In this document: positions 44,797 through 53,629 of the stretch, piece after piece | How positions within the stretch are numbered: the stretch's first letter is position 1 | Layout: every line of letters begins with the position of its first letter | Source: Chitinophaga sancti | GTDB lineage: Bacteria > Bacteroidota > Bacteroidia > Chitinophagales > Chitinophagaceae | Direction: 5' to 3' | DNA: 64,000 nt | NCBI RefSeq assembly: GCF_034424315.1 | Contig: NZ_CP139972.1 | Span: 7,262,501 to 7,326,500, forward strand | The notes under the pieces: generated by a model | The model's input: only the letters and a program-made list of their open reading frames with translations | Databases searched by the model: none | Told to the model about the DNA's origin: nothing | Made by a program: the position numbers and the translations under genes

Positions 44797-44884
44797 GAAA
44801 GAGGTTTTCTCATAGGGGATTTTAGTGATTTTTATGATAATCGATTTTCGAAACGTTCAATTTCCTTTTGAGAAAACCTCTTTC
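44797..44884. repeat. Perfect 16-bp inverted repeat around 56 bases
   Basis: GAAAGAGGTTTTCTCA (44797-44812) and its exact reverse complement (44869-44884) enclose an AT-rich 56-base interval. It starts just after the regulator's stop codon and ends 19 bases before the hydrolase start. It could form a long-stem structure in the mRNA or be a small mobile or regulatory element. Confidence 0.7.
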
Positions 44885-44903
44885 TCCTAATTTGTTAATC
44901 ACC

Positions 44904-45566
44904 ATGGCAAAACACCTGTACTTGTTAAGTGGTATGGGCTCTGATGAACGGGTGTTCCAGAAGTTAAGTTTCCCGGATCAGTATACGCTCCACTTCATTC
45001 CCTGGCTCACCCCAATGCCGGATGAATCCCTTACCAGCTATGCTTCCCGAATGACAGCTCATATTCCTGCTGATGAAGATATTACCCTGGTGGGCGTGTC
45101 TATGGGAGGAATTTTATCACTGGAGATAGCCCGTCAGCGCCGGGTGAGTAAGGTCATCCTGATCAGCAGTCTTAAAACCACTGCTGAGCGGCCGGTTTAT
45201 TTTAACCTGATTCGCCGTAGCCGTTTGCTGGCATTACTGGCCTTACCGGATGCGATCCTTTTCGGAAAGCATAGGGATCTGATCATTCCTTTCTTTCTGA
45301 AGGCGGAATCGCCGGAGGAGAAGGCCCTGCTCCTGGACTATGTGAAGCATACGGATTTTGTATACCTCCGCTGGGCCATCAAAATCCTGATCGGCTGGGA
45401 GAATGAAGAAGTTCCCTCTCCGCTGGTGCATATCCATGGCGCAAAAGACCTCACATTACCCATCAACACCGTGAAAGCAGATTACGTAATACCGGACGGT
45501 GGCCACTTTATGGTTTACAACAGGGCAAAGGAAATCAGCGACATATTAAATAACGAGTTGAACTAG
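44904..45566 (+). CDS. Alpha/beta hydrolase
   Basis: 220 residues from the ATG at 44904. A short alpha/beta hydrolase fold: oxyanion-side SGMGSDERVF (about 9-18), nucleophile elbow GVSMGG with S66, the acid in VHIHGAKDLTLP (about 180-190) and the catalytic His in IPDGGHFMV (about 204). No lid domain and no signal peptide, so a cytoplasmic esterase/hydrolase of unknown substrate. Such small proteins are common and widely varied in Bacteroidota. Confidence 0.82.
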   Translation: MAKHLYLLSGMGSDERVFQKLSFPDQYTLHFIPWLTPMPDESLTSYASRMTAHIPADEDITLVGVSMGGILSLEIARQRRVSKVILISSLKTTAERPVYFNLIRRSRLLALLALPDAILFGKHRDLIIPFFLKAESPEEKALLLDYVKHTDFVYLRWAIKILIGWENEEVPSPLVHIHGAKDLTLPINTVKADYVIPDGGHFMVYNRAKEISDILNNELN

Positions 45567-45631
45567 CGCCGGTTAAAATATTTTAAGAAAACTTTTATCT
45601 GTTATTCAGTAGCTTGCAAACAACAGATTAT

Positions 45632-45639
45632 TATATTTG
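45632..45639 (+). promoter_or_regulatory. -7 element of the lepB promoter
   Basis: TATATTTG at 45632-45639, 29 bases before the lepB ATG. No clear TTTG is found at the expected -33 spacing. Confidence 0.5.
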
Positions 45640-45668
45640 TAAAATTAACTATCTTAAACACCATCTGA

Positions 45669-46850
45669 ATGAACCTGGCTTTTTGGAAAAAGAATAACGA
45701 GGGTCAGCCAAAGAAGAAAAAATCTGCCGTAAGAGAGTGGTTTGATGCAGCAATATTCGCTATCATCGCTGCTACCCTGATCCGCACTTTTATTTTTGAG
45801 GCATACACTATTCCTACCCCGTCTATGGAAAAAACACTGCTTGTGAACGATTTCCTGTTCGTAAGCAAGATCAGTTACGGACCCCGTATTCCAATGACGC
45901 CACTGGCTGTACCTTTTACACATCATACCCTACCTTTTACAAAATATTCCAAAGCCTATTCTGAAGCAGTACATTGGAAATACAGACGTTTACCGGGATT
46001 CTCCGATGTAAAGCGTTATGATGTAGTGGTGTTTAACTTCCCAGAAGGTGATACCGTAGCCCTTGAAAACCAGGACCAGAGCTATTACCAGATGGTGCGC
46101 GCCTTTGGCCGCGACGCAGTATGGGAGCAGAATCATGTGATTTCCCGCCCTGTGGATAAAAGAGAGAACTATATTAAGAGATGTATGGGTGTTGCCGGCG
46201 ATACCCTGTCAATAAAAGAGGGGGTTGTATTCATCAACGGACAGCAGGCCCCTATTCCGTCTGAGAGTGAGCGCCGTTATTGGGTAACTACTACAGGCGA
46301 TGCCCTGAACCCTTCCCGGCTGGACGAAATGGACATCGACCCGGGTACAGATGGTCCTTACGATTCTGCTAAGTACAGGTACAACCTGACGCCTTCAGCA
46401 GCAGCGACCCTGAAATCCTGGCCGGTTGTAACAAACCTTGCACCATTTGTAAATCCGGCTCCGGAAGAAGTAGCTGTGTTCCCGCACGATACTGCACACT
46501 ACCACTGGACAGAGCATAATTTCGGACCTATGTACATCCCTAAGAAAGGTGTGACGGTGAAGATCGATGCTACTAATATTGCTTTCTACGATCGTATTAT
46601 CAGCGTGTATGAAGGCAACAAACTGGAAATTAAGAACGGTCAGATCGCTATCAATGGCAAACCTGCCGACTCCTATACATTCAAAATGAATTATTACTGG
46701 ATGATGGGGGATAACCGTGATAACTCTCTGGACTCCCGATACTGGGGTTTTGTTCCGGAAGATCATATCGTAGGTAAGGCATGGTTGATCTGGATGAGTT
46801 ATGGTAAGGGCAGCATTCGCTGGAGCCGCCTGTTCCGTACGATTAAATAA
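45669..46850 (+). CDS. lepB: Signal peptidase I
   Basis: 393 residues. A basic N-terminus and one membrane span (about 24-43) precede the catalytic Ser52 (IPTPSMEKTLLVNDF) and the general base K170 (ENYIKRCMGVAGD); the C-terminal box GDNRDNSLDSRYWGFVPEDHIVGKA is intact (about 345-370). It cleaves Sec and Tat signal peptides at the outer face of the inner membrane. The protein is longer than the E. coli enzyme, with a large insert (about 195-320) as is usual in Bacteroidota. A strong terminator follows. Confidence 0.95.
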   Translation: MNLAFWKKNNEGQPKKKKSAVREWFDAAIFAIIAATLIRTFIFEAYTIPTPSMEKTLLVNDFLFVSKISYGPRIPMTPLAVPFTHHTLPFTKYSKAYSEAVHWKYRRLPGFSDVKRYDVVVFNFPEGDTVALENQDQSYYQMVRAFGRDAVWEQNHVISRPVDKRENYIKRCMGVAGDTLSIKEGVVFINGQQAPIPSESERRYWVTTTGDALNPSRLDEMDIDPGTDGPYDSAKYRYNLTPSAAATLKSWPVVTNLAPFVNPAPEEVAVFPHDTAHYHWTEHNFGPMYIPKKGVTVKIDATNIAFYDRIISVYEGNKLEIKNGQIAINGKPADSYTFKMNYYWMMGDNRDNSLDSRYWGFVPEDHIVGKAWLIWMSYGKGSIRWSRLFRTIK

Positions 46851-46867
46851 ATGTATGCATAATATAG

Positions 46868-46902
46868 AAAGCCATTGTCTTAAACAGGCAATGGCTTTTT
46901 TG
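46868..46902 (+). terminator. Intrinsic terminator of lepB
   Basis: AAAGCCATTG (46868-46877) with CAATGGCTTT (46889-46898), loop of 11 bases, then a T-run. Confidence 0.85.
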
Positions 46903-47069
46903 TTTGAAAATGGGTTTCATGCCCGTTGGTGAATTCCCTCTTTCATGATTGTTTTGCATTAGCCATTATTGAATAAGGCAGTTTCCGTCAGGTATTTCCC
47001 TCAGTTCGTCAGTTCTTTTTTATCTCCCCATTCTGCTCCCCGTTCTTTGTGTTATAAAATGAATAACAC

Positions 47070-47555
47070 ATGAAAGCCTTTCTCCTTTGTTGCCTTTGCC
47101 TCATCAGCAGTCATTTATTTGCACAGGTAGCCGATACCAGTGCGCTTTATAAAGCCATCAAAACCGGCGATAGCCTCATTTTCGACATTGGGTTCAATAC
47201 CTGCAACCTCGCTCCTTACAATGACATCTTCGCAGATGATTTTCATTTTTATCACGATAAAGGTGGCGTCACTGTTGGCAAAGCCGCCTTTATTAAAGAT
47301 ATGCAGGAAGGCATCTGCAAACAGGAAAATAAAGTAGAACGGTTTTTAGTTCCCGGCACACTGCAGGTATTTCCAATGTATAACAAGGGGGTACTCTATG
47401 GTGCCATTGAAAATGGTGACCATGCTTTTTATATCACAGAAAAGGGCAGGCCCCGTTACCAGGATGGTATTGCGAAGTTTACCATCCTCTGGCTCCTGGT
47501 CGATGGAAAATGGAAAGCCAGCCAGGCATTGAGCTATGATCATCAGGCAAAATAG
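47070..47555 (+). CDS. Exported NTF2-like (DUF4440-type) protein
   Basis: 161 residues with a Sec signal (KAFLLCCLCLISSHLFAQ). The mature part is a single NTF2-like domain: an N-terminal helix (TSALYKAIKTGDSLIFDIGFNTCN), then IFADDFHFYHDKGGVTVGKAAFIKDM and the final strands AKFTILWLLVDGKWKASQALSYDHQ. Such domains can be small enzymes or binding modules; no catalytic Asp-His dyad can be assigned with confidence. It stands alone between lepB and cdd. Confidence 0.8.
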   Translation: MKAFLLCCLCLISSHLFAQVADTSALYKAIKTGDSLIFDIGFNTCNLAPYNDIFADDFHFYHDKGGVTVGKAAFIKDMQEGICKQENKVERFLVPGTLQVFPMYNKGVLYGAIENGDHAFYITEKGRPRYQDGIAKFTILWLLVDGKWKASQALSYDHQAK

Positions 47556-47597
47556 CCGGCCACGGGCCTTTCATTCATTTTTTTCGTAATTTCAGAG

Positions 47598-48086
47598 ATG
47601 AATACGCAAAAATTCACCTTTGAATACGACACTTATTCAGACATCAGCGAGCTGACTCCGGCAGATCAACAACTGCTTAGTGCAGCCCGCAAAGTGACTG
47701 AACAAGCCTATGCACCTTATTCTAATTTCTTTGTTGGCGCTGTGATCCATTTACAAAACGGAGAAACGGTAAAAGGTACCAACCAGGAGAATGCTTCTTT
47801 TCCTGTAGGCATCTGCGCTGAAAGAACAGCCTTGTCTACAGCAAGTTCCCTGTATCCTGGTGTAGCGATCGATACGATTGCTGTGAGCTATAATAATCAT
47901 AACGGTGGAAAGAATGATGCCCCCATTTCTCCCTGCGGGATCTGCCGGCAAACCATTACCGAATATGAGAACAGGCAACAGCAACCCATCCGAATTATTA
48001 TGAGCGGACAGCGTGGAAAAGTGTACATCTTAGAAACAGCTAAACACCTGTTGCCATTTGGATTCACAGCAGAAGATATGGAGTAG
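47598..48086 (+). CDS. cdd: Cytidine deaminase
   Basis: 162 residues. The zinc site is complete: C73 and E75 (VGICAERTAL), and C113/C116 (PCGICRQ). The N-terminal AYAPYSNFFVGA (about 37-48) is the substrate-binding stretch of homotetrameric cytidine deaminases. It converts cytidine and deoxycytidine to uridine and deoxyuridine for pyrimidine salvage. The start is close to a degenerate -7-like TAATTTCA (about 47587-47594), leaving at most a few bases of leader. Confidence 0.94.
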   Translation: MNTQKFTFEYDTYSDISELTPADQQLLSAARKVTEQAYAPYSNFFVGAVIHLQNGETVKGTNQENASFPVGICAERTALSTASSLYPGVAIDTIAVSYNNHNGGKNDAPISPCGICRQTITEYENRQQQPIRIIMSGQRGKVYILETAKHLLPFGFTAEDME

Positions 48087-48122
48087 AGAGAATTTGATTA
48101 CCTTTATGGTCTACTCGAACTT

Positions 48123-48737
48123 ATGTTGTATATCCGTATCCTATGTATGCTACTAATGGCTGTGCTCACTGTGCATTCTGCTTACAGCCGCTCGCGTTAT
48201 AGAATGATTCCAAGCAGCCGGGAACTCAATCCAATATGTCCTGCTATCATGTATTATAATAGTGAAAACCCGGGAGGCGACAGCTCTTACCTGCATGCGA
48301 TCAAAGCGGCCATAGAAAAGGAGCCAAAGGAGCCGCTCTTTTATTATGCATTGGGTGTTATCTATTTCAATCACCGGCAGTTTGCCGAATCGGTAGCAGC
48401 ATTTGAAGCAGCGGGAGAGAAAGGATATAAGCGGGATGCTGATTACTACCTGCACATTGGTACGGCCTGCCTGCAATCCAAACAATACAGCAAAGGCATT
48501 CATCACCTGCATCATTGTCTGAACCTGCGTTCAAACGATACTGCGGCCCTGCAGACCCTCGCACAGGCATTTTATCAAAACAGAGATTACAAACAAGCCA
48601 TCATATATTGGGAGCAATTGTTGCGAATGCAACCAAAGAATGCATTTGCAATGTTCATGTTGGGGAAATCATATATTGAACATGGTGAGCTGCAAAAAGG
48701 GGAGCAATATTGTGATCAGGCTACGGCTAACTTATAA
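48123..48737 (+). CDS. Exported TPR-repeat protein
   Basis: 204 residues with a signal-like N-terminus (LYIRILCMLLMAVLTVHSAYS). At least three tetratricopeptide units are seen: EPLFYYALGVIYFNHRQFAESVAAFEAA (about 60-90), DADYYLHIGTACLQSKQYSKGIHHLHHCL (about 95-125) and DTAALQTLAQAFYQNRDYKQAIIYWEQLL (about 130-160), with a fourth partial at the end. It would be a periplasmic scaffold for protein contacts. 36 bases after cdd, so possibly co-transcribed. Confidence 0.8.
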   Translation: MLYIRILCMLLMAVLTVHSAYSRSRYRMIPSSRELNPICPAIMYYNSENPGGDSSYLHAIKAAIEKEPKEPLFYYALGVIYFNHRQFAESVAAFEAAGEKGYKRDADYYLHIGTACLQSKQYSKGIHHLHHCLNLRSNDTAALQTLAQAFYQNRDYKQAIIYWEQLLRMQPKNAFAMFMLGKSYIEHGELQKGEQYCDQATANL

Positions 48738-48738
48738 T

Positions 48739-48769
48739 AAAAACGGCATCCTGTAAGGATGCCGTTTTT
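48739..48769. terminator. Bidirectional terminator between the TPR gene and argS
   Basis: AAAAACGGCATCCT (48739-48752), loop GTA, AGGATGCCGTTTTT (48756-48769), flanked by A and T tracts, between convergent genes. Confidence 0.88.
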
Positions 48770-48776
48770 GCAATAT

Positions 48777-50702
48777 CTACATTCTTTCAGGTACATTTAT
48801 ACCCAACAGTTTCATGGCAGCAGTAATTGTATTCGCCGTCAGCATAATGAGCTGCGTACGCAGTTTTTGCTTCTCCGGTGTTTCTGCATTCCTTACCGCA
48901 TATGTATAAACGCCCTCTTCCTTCGCAGCATAGAAGCTGTTGAAAGTCTGTGTCAGTTTATACACATAGTTCGCAATTACAGAAGGACTCATTTCTTTCG
49001 CGGCTTCTTCCAGCACTGATTCATATTGCTCATTCAGCAGGATCAGTTCCTTCTCCAGTGGCAACAGGCTGCCCTTATGACAGTAGCCTTCCAGCTTAGT
49101 GACATCCGGACTTAAATCACGGAGAATTGATTTGATACGTGCATGACCATATTGCACAAAAGCAGCGGTAAAACCATGGAGATCGATAGATTCTTTCGGA
49201 TCGAAGATCATTCTCTTTTTAGGATCTACACGCAGCAGGAAGAATTTCAGACCACCCAGGCCAATCATTTCATACAGACTATCCATGTCGTCATCACTCA
49301 GGTCTTTCAGTTTGTCTGAGTCTGTATTTTCTTTTGCAGTTTCAATCATTTCATCGATCAGATCATCTGCGTCTACTACGGTACCTTCACGGCTTTTCAT
49401 GCGGCCTTCAGGTAATTCAACCATGCCATAGGACAGGTGGAAGATCCCATCAGCGCCTGGTTCCTGCATTTTTTGCAGGATCAGCTGCAGTACTTTGAAG
49501 TGGTAATTCTGTTCATCGGCTACCACATACACGCTACGATCCATGTGGTAGTCTTCGTACTTCAGGCGGGCAGTACCCAGGTCCTGGGTGATATATACAG
49601 AGGTACCATCGCCACGCAGCAGGAGTTTTTCATCCAGGCCATCAGCGGTGAGGTCAATCCATACGGAATTATCATCTTTCTTAAACAACACGCCTTTGCG
49701 CAGGCCATCTTCTACGAGGTCTTTACCTAAGAGGTAGGTATTGCTCTCATAGTACATCTTATCGAAGTTGATACCGAGGCGTTTGTAAGTCTTGTCGAAA
49801 CCTTCGTATACCCAGCTGTTCATGGTGCTCCAGAGGGCACGTACTTCAGGATTACCGGCTTCCCACTGTTGCAGCATAATCTTAGCCTGCTGCATGATCT
49901 CTGTTTGTTTTCTTGCCAGTTCCCTGATATCGTCGATAATCTTTTTGGTTTTGTCTTCATCGGCCTTTACTTCAGGCTTTTGAGCTGCGGTAACCAGTTT
50001 CTGTACTTTGTCCAGGTCTTCACCGCTGAAGTCTCTGAAATCACCTTCCAGTGCCCTTGTCATGATGGGTGCTGTCTGTTCTTTCAGGATGGTTTCGAAC
50101 TTCACGTAGTAATCACCTACCAGGTGATCGCCTTTGATACCGGTGCTTTGCGGGGTATCACCATGGGCAAAGATCTGCCATGCCAGCATGGATTTACAGA
50201 TATGGATTCCCCTGTCATTGACGAGGTTAGCCTTGATGACTTCATAACCATTGGCTTTCAGTATTTCGGATACTGAATAACCGAGGAAGTTATTACGCAG
50301 GTGACCCAGGTGTAAAGGTTTGTTGGTGTTAGGAGAGGAGTACTCTACCATTACCTTTTTGCCGTTGGCTGGTTTTCTGCCAATATTTCTGTTGTTAAAG
50401 CGCTGTTGCAGGTCCTGGCCCCAGTACTTTTCAGTGATGGAGAGGTTTAGAAAACCTTTGATGACATTATAGCCAGCAATCAGGTCAGGGAAGTTTGCCA
50501 CCAGGTAGGTACCCAGTTTGTCGGCAGTATCTTCCGGTTTCAGTCGGCTGAATTTCGTGAAGGGGAACACGAGGATGGTGTATTCTCCTTCAAACTCAGG
50601 TTTGGTAGAATTGATAGCGATATCCTGTGCAGGGATCTGCTGGTCAAACAGGGCCTTGATGGCAGTGGCCGCAGCCGTCTTTATATTTAATACTACACTC
50701 AT
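48777..50702 (-). CDS. argS: Arginyl-tRNA synthetase
   Basis: 641 residues. N-terminal Add-1 domain (about 1-110), class I HIGH signature as HLGHLRN (about 132, in SSPNTNKPLHLGH), a KMSK-like loop EGRMKSREG (about 440, with Lys-Ser and Glu-Gly, as often seen in ArgRS) and the C-terminal anticodon-binding DALR domain ending in the expected short MKLLGINVPERM. It charges tRNA-Arg. Its start lies 37 bases downstream of the terminator of the porin-like gene on the same strand. Confidence 0.97.
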   Translation of the reverse strand: MSVVLNIKTAAATAIKALFDQQIPAQDIAINSTKPEFEGEYTILVFPFTKFSRLKPEDTADKLGTYLVANFPDLIAGYNVIKGFLNLSITEKYWGQDLQQRFNNRNIGRKPANGKKVMVEYSSPNTNKPLHLGHLRNNFLGYSVSEILKANGYEVIKANLVNDRGIHICKSMLAWQIFAHGDTPQSTGIKGDHLVGDYYVKFETILKEQTAPIMTRALEGDFRDFSGEDLDKVQKLVTAAQKPEVKADEDKTKKIIDDIRELARKQTEIMQQAKIMLQQWEAGNPEVRALWSTMNSWVYEGFDKTYKRLGINFDKMYYESNTYLLGKDLVEDGLRKGVLFKKDDNSVWIDLTADGLDEKLLLRGDGTSVYITQDLGTARLKYEDYHMDRSVYVVADEQNYHFKVLQLILQKMQEPGADGIFHLSYGMVELPEGRMKSREGTVVDADDLIDEMIETAKENTDSDKLKDLSDDDMDSLYEMIGLGGLKFFLLRVDPKKRMIFDPKESIDLHGFTAAFVQYGHARIKSILRDLSPDVTKLEGYCHKGSLLPLEKELILLNEQYESVLEEAAKEMSPSVIANYVYKLTQTFNSFYAAKEEGVYTYAVRNAETPEKQKLRTQLIMLTANTITAAMKLLGINVPERM

Positions 50703-50738
50703 GCTGAAACATTGTTGCGAGCGGCAAAGGTAAAATAA

Positions 50739-50769
50739 AAAACGCTCCCACCTCAGGCGGGAGCGTTTT
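50739..50769 (-). terminator. Intrinsic terminator of the porin-like gene
   Basis: Stem AAAACGCTCCC (50739-50749) with GGGAGCGTTTT (50759-50769); read on the minus strand it ends in a T-rich tract. Confidence 0.85.
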
Positions 50770-50787
50770 CTATTAAAATAGATGTGA

Positions 50788-51372
50788 TTATAACTTGAAT
50801 TTCTTATTGAAGGTATAGGTCAGCCCTACGCTTGCTACGCTGTTCTTATGCCCATCAGTTGCATTCTTATATACATCGGTCAGGCCAAACATATAGCGCG
50901 CAGAAACGCCTACACCCATTGGGAACTGGTAACCCAGCCCAAAACCTAATCCGAAATCGGCAGTTGTCATCTGATCTTTGACATCAACAGTAACTTTGCC
51001 TGCCTTTGCTTTGGCTGCTGCCAGGAAACCGACCTGAGGACCTGCTTCCAGATAGAACTCTTCTACCAGGTGTACCTGGAACATTACAGGGATGGTGATA
51101 TAACCCAGTTTGGTAGTATACTTATTATTGTATGCATCTCTGTAATAATATCCCTGACCGGAGTACATAAGTTCTGGCTGAACAGCAAACATGTCACTGA
51201 GCGCAAAATTGGCAAAACCACCACCGTAAATAGAGGCCCTGGTGTGGGAATCATCGATATTTGTGAGTTTAGCTACATTTAAACCAGCTTTTACGCCAAA
51301 AGTGAGGGTTTGTGCTTTTACACTAATAGCAGCGCAGGCTACCAGCAGTACAGCAAGAATAGATTTTTTCAT
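50788..51372 (-). CDS. Outer-membrane beta-barrel (porin-family) protein
   Basis: 194 residues with a Sec signal (KKSILAVLLVACAAISVKAQ). The mature protein is a small eight-stranded barrel of the 'outer membrane beta-barrel domain' family: TLTFGVKAGLNVAKLT, ASIYGGGFANFALSDMFAVQPELMYSGQGYYY, FYLEAGPQVGFLAAAKAK, and a last strand VASVGLTYTFNKKFKL. It ends with a strong terminator. It is divergent from dnaK across 184 bases. Confidence 0.88.
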   Translation of the reverse strand: MKKSILAVLLVACAAISVKAQTLTFGVKAGLNVAKLTNIDDSHTRASIYGGGFANFALSDMFAVQPELMYSGQGYYYRDAYNNKYTTKLGYITIPVMFQVHLVEEFYLEAGPQVGFLAAAKAKAGKVTVDVKDQMTTADFGLGFGLGYQFPMGVGVSARYMFGLTDVYKNATDGHKNSVASVGLTYTFNKKFKL

Positions 51373-51459
51373 AATATAAGGTTAAAGTTTGGGCTAGAAA
51401 ATCAAATATTATGCCGAAACTTTATGTGTAGGGGCTTCCACGATACTGACAACCTCGAC

Positions 51460-51501
51460 TGACATAATTGCATGTCATATCCCGTTGGCATAATCATTGA
51501 C
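51460..51501 (+). promoter_or_regulatory. Sigma-54-like site and palindrome upstream of dnaK
   Basis: TTGGCATAATCATTGAC (51485-51501) has GG and GA 12 bases apart in the -24/-12 layout of sigma-54 promoters (consensus TTGGCAC-N5-TTGC), differing in the last base of the -12 GC. Just upstream is an inverted repeat TGACAT-N6-ATGTCA (51460-51477). The predicted mRNA leader to the ATG at 51557 is about 45 bases. Confidence 0.45.
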
Positions 51502-51556
51502 TTATAGCGGAAAGAAGACAATCTATCTACAACTACAATCGAGAATTATATAAACT

Positions 51557-53458
51557 ATGGGAAAGATAATAGGTATCGACTTAGGAACTACCAACTCTTG
51601 CGTTGCCGTAATGGAAGGTAACGAGCCGGTAGTAATTGCAAATGATGAAGGGCGTAGAACAACCCCTTCCGTGGTAGCGTTTTTGAAGAATGGGGAGAGA
51701 AAAGTAGGTGACCCAGCAAAACGTCAGGCTATCACTAACCCTGTAAACACTATTATGTCAGTGAAGCGTTTTATGGGACGCCACTTTGACGAAGTGTCTA
51801 ATGAAATCCCTCACTGGAGCTATAAAGTAGCCAGAGGTGAAAACAGTACAACCCGTATTGACATCGACGGCAGATTATATACACCGCAGGAAATTTCTGC
51901 AATGATTCTTCAGAAAATGAAGAAGACGGCTGAAGATTACCTGGGTCAGGAAGTAAACGAAGCAGTTATCACTGTTCCTGCTTACTTCAATGACGCTCAG
52001 CGTCAGGCTACAAAAGAGGCTGGTGAAATCGCTGGTCTGAATGTACGCCGTATCATCAACGAACCTACTGCAGCCGCACTGGCTTACGGTATGGATAAAA
52101 AACACCAGGATAGCAAGATCGCTGTATTCGACTTAGGTGGTGGTACGTTCGACGTATCCGTACTGGAGCTGGGTGATGGCGTATTTGAAGTAAAATCTAC
52201 CAATGGTGATACTCACTTAGGTGGTGATGACTTCGATAAAGTGATCATGGACTGGCTGGCTGAAGAGTTCAAGAAGGACGAAGCGGTTGACCTGCACAAA
52301 GATCCAATGGCATGGCAGCGTCTGAAAGAAGCAGCAGAGAAAGCTAAGATCGAGCTCTCTTCTTCTCAGGAAACTGAAATCAACCTGCCTTATATCACCG
52401 CTGTTGATGGCGTGCCTAAACACATGGTGAAGAAACTGACCCGCGCTAAATTCGAACAGCTGAGCGATAGCCTGGTGGAAAGAACACTGGAGCCTTGCCG
52501 TAAAGCACTGAAAGATGCAGGTATGGGTGCTTCCGAAATCGATGAGGTGATCCTGGTAGGTGGTTCTACCCGTATCCCTAAGATCCAGGAAGTAGTAGAG
52601 AAATTCTTTGGTAAAAAACCTAACAGAGGTGTAAACCCTGATGAAGTAGTAGCAATTGGTGCTGCGATCCAGGGTGGTGTACTGACCGGTGAAGTAAAAG
52701 ATGTACTGTTGCTGGACGTAACCCCACTTTCTTTGGGTATCGAAACAATGGGTGGTGTAATGACCAAACTGATTGAGTCTAACACAACTATCCCTAGTAA
52801 GAAATCTGAAACTTTCTCTACTGCAGCTGACAACCAGCCTAGCGTTGAGATCCACGTACTGCAGGGTGAGCGTCCTATGGCTGCTCAGAACCGCACATTG
52901 GGTCGTTTCATTCTAAACGATATTCCTCCTGCACCACGCGGCGTTCCTCAGATCGAAGTGATTTTCGATATCGATGCGAACGGTATCCTGCACGTAACTG
53001 CAAAAGATAAAGGAACTGGTAAGAGCCAGAACATCCGTATCGAAGCAGGTAGCGGTTTGAGCAAGGAAGAGATCGAAAAGATGAAGGCTGAAGCGAAAGC
53101 TAACGAGTCTACAGATAAAGAAGCACGTGAGAAGATCGAGAAACTGAACCAGGCAGACAGTCTGATATTCCAGACAGAAAAACAACTGAAGGAATATGGT
53201 GACAAGATCTCTGCTGATAAAAAAGCACCTATCGAAGCAGCACTCGCTAAGCTGAAAGAAGCGCACAAAACTCAGGAAGTAGCAGCAGTAGATGCAGCAG
53301 TAACTGAACTGAACGGTGCATGGACAGCAGCTTCCGAAGAAATGTACAAAGCTACACAGGATGCTCAGGGCGGCGCACAAGGCGGCCAGGAAGCACCTCA
53401 TGGCAGCACAGCTGGCAACGACGGTGTAACCGATGCAGAATTTGAAGAAGTGAAATAA
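51557..53458 (+). CDS. dnaK: Chaperone DnaK (Hsp70)
   Basis: 633 residues. ATPase domain with [17 protein letters not shown] (4-20), [29 protein letters not shown] (about 190-208) and [14 protein letters not shown] (about 334); substrate-binding domain with [23 protein letters not shown] (about 390-412), and a helical lid with a Gly/Gln/Ala-rich tail ending in TDAEFEEVK, the usual DnaK end. It folds and protects proteins with DnaJ and GrpE, whose genes are not adjacent here. It stands alone with its own regulatory region and terminator. Confidence 0.98.
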   Translation: MGKIIGIDLGTTNSCVAVMEGNEPVVIANDEGRRTTPSVVAFLKNGERKVGDPAKRQAITNPVNTIMSVKRFMGRHFDEVSNEIPHWSYKVARGENSTTRIDIDGRLYTPQEISAMILQKMKKTAEDYLGQEVNEAVITVPAYFNDAQRQATKEAGEIAGLNVRRIINEPTAAALAYGMDKKHQDSKIAVFDLGGGTFDVSVLELGDGVFEVKSTNGDTHLGGDDFDKVIMDWLAEEFKKDEAVDLHKDPMAWQRLKEAAEKAKIELSSSQETEINLPYITAVDGVPKHMVKKLTRAKFEQLSDSLVERTLEPCRKALKDAGMGASEIDEVILVGGSTRIPKIQEVVEKFFGKKPNRGVNPDEVVAIGAAIQGGVLTGEVKDVLLLDVTPLSLGIETMGGVMTKLIESNTTIPSKKSETFSTAADNQPSVEIHVLQGERPMAAQNRTLGRFILNDIPPAPRGVPQIEVIFDIDANGILHVTAKDKGTGKSQNIRIEAGSGLSKEEIEKMKAEAKANESTDKEAREKIEKLNQADSLIFQTEKQLKEYGDKISADKKAPIEAALAKLKEAHKTQEVAAVDAAVTELNGAWTAASEEMYKATQDAQGGAQGGQEAPHGSTAGNDGVTDAEFEEVK

Positions 53459-53485
53459 GGTTCACTTTAGGATTATAGATAGTTT

Positions 53486-53518
53486 AAAAGGGCAGTATCA
53501 TTTGATACTGCCCTTTTT
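53486..53518 (+). terminator. Intrinsic terminator of dnaK
   Basis: Perfect 15-bp stem AAAAGGGCAGTATCA (53486-53500) with TGATACTGCCCTTTT (53503-53517) and only two loop bases between the formal arms, followed by TTA. Confidence 0.88.
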
Positions 53519-53615
53519 ACTTATTGGTATAGACCGTAATTTTAGAAGGCAGCCACAAGCCATTAACCCGACCAGCAGCGGCTTTTTTAGGAATAAAGTG
53601 CAAGAAATAATTTAT

Positions 53616-53623
53616 TATATTTA
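53616..53623 (+). promoter_or_regulatory. -7-like element of the dipeptide epimerase gene
   Basis: TATATTTA (one base off TAnnTTTG) lies 6 bases before the ATG at 53630, again predicting an mRNA that starts at the start codon. Confidence 0.4.
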
Positions 53624-53629
53624 TATCCT

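Noticed and set aside
51460..51477. Palindrome before dnaK considered as a CIRCE element
   Set aside because: CIRCE is TTAGCACTC-N9-GAGTGCTAA; this TGACAT-N6-ATGTCA site does not match.
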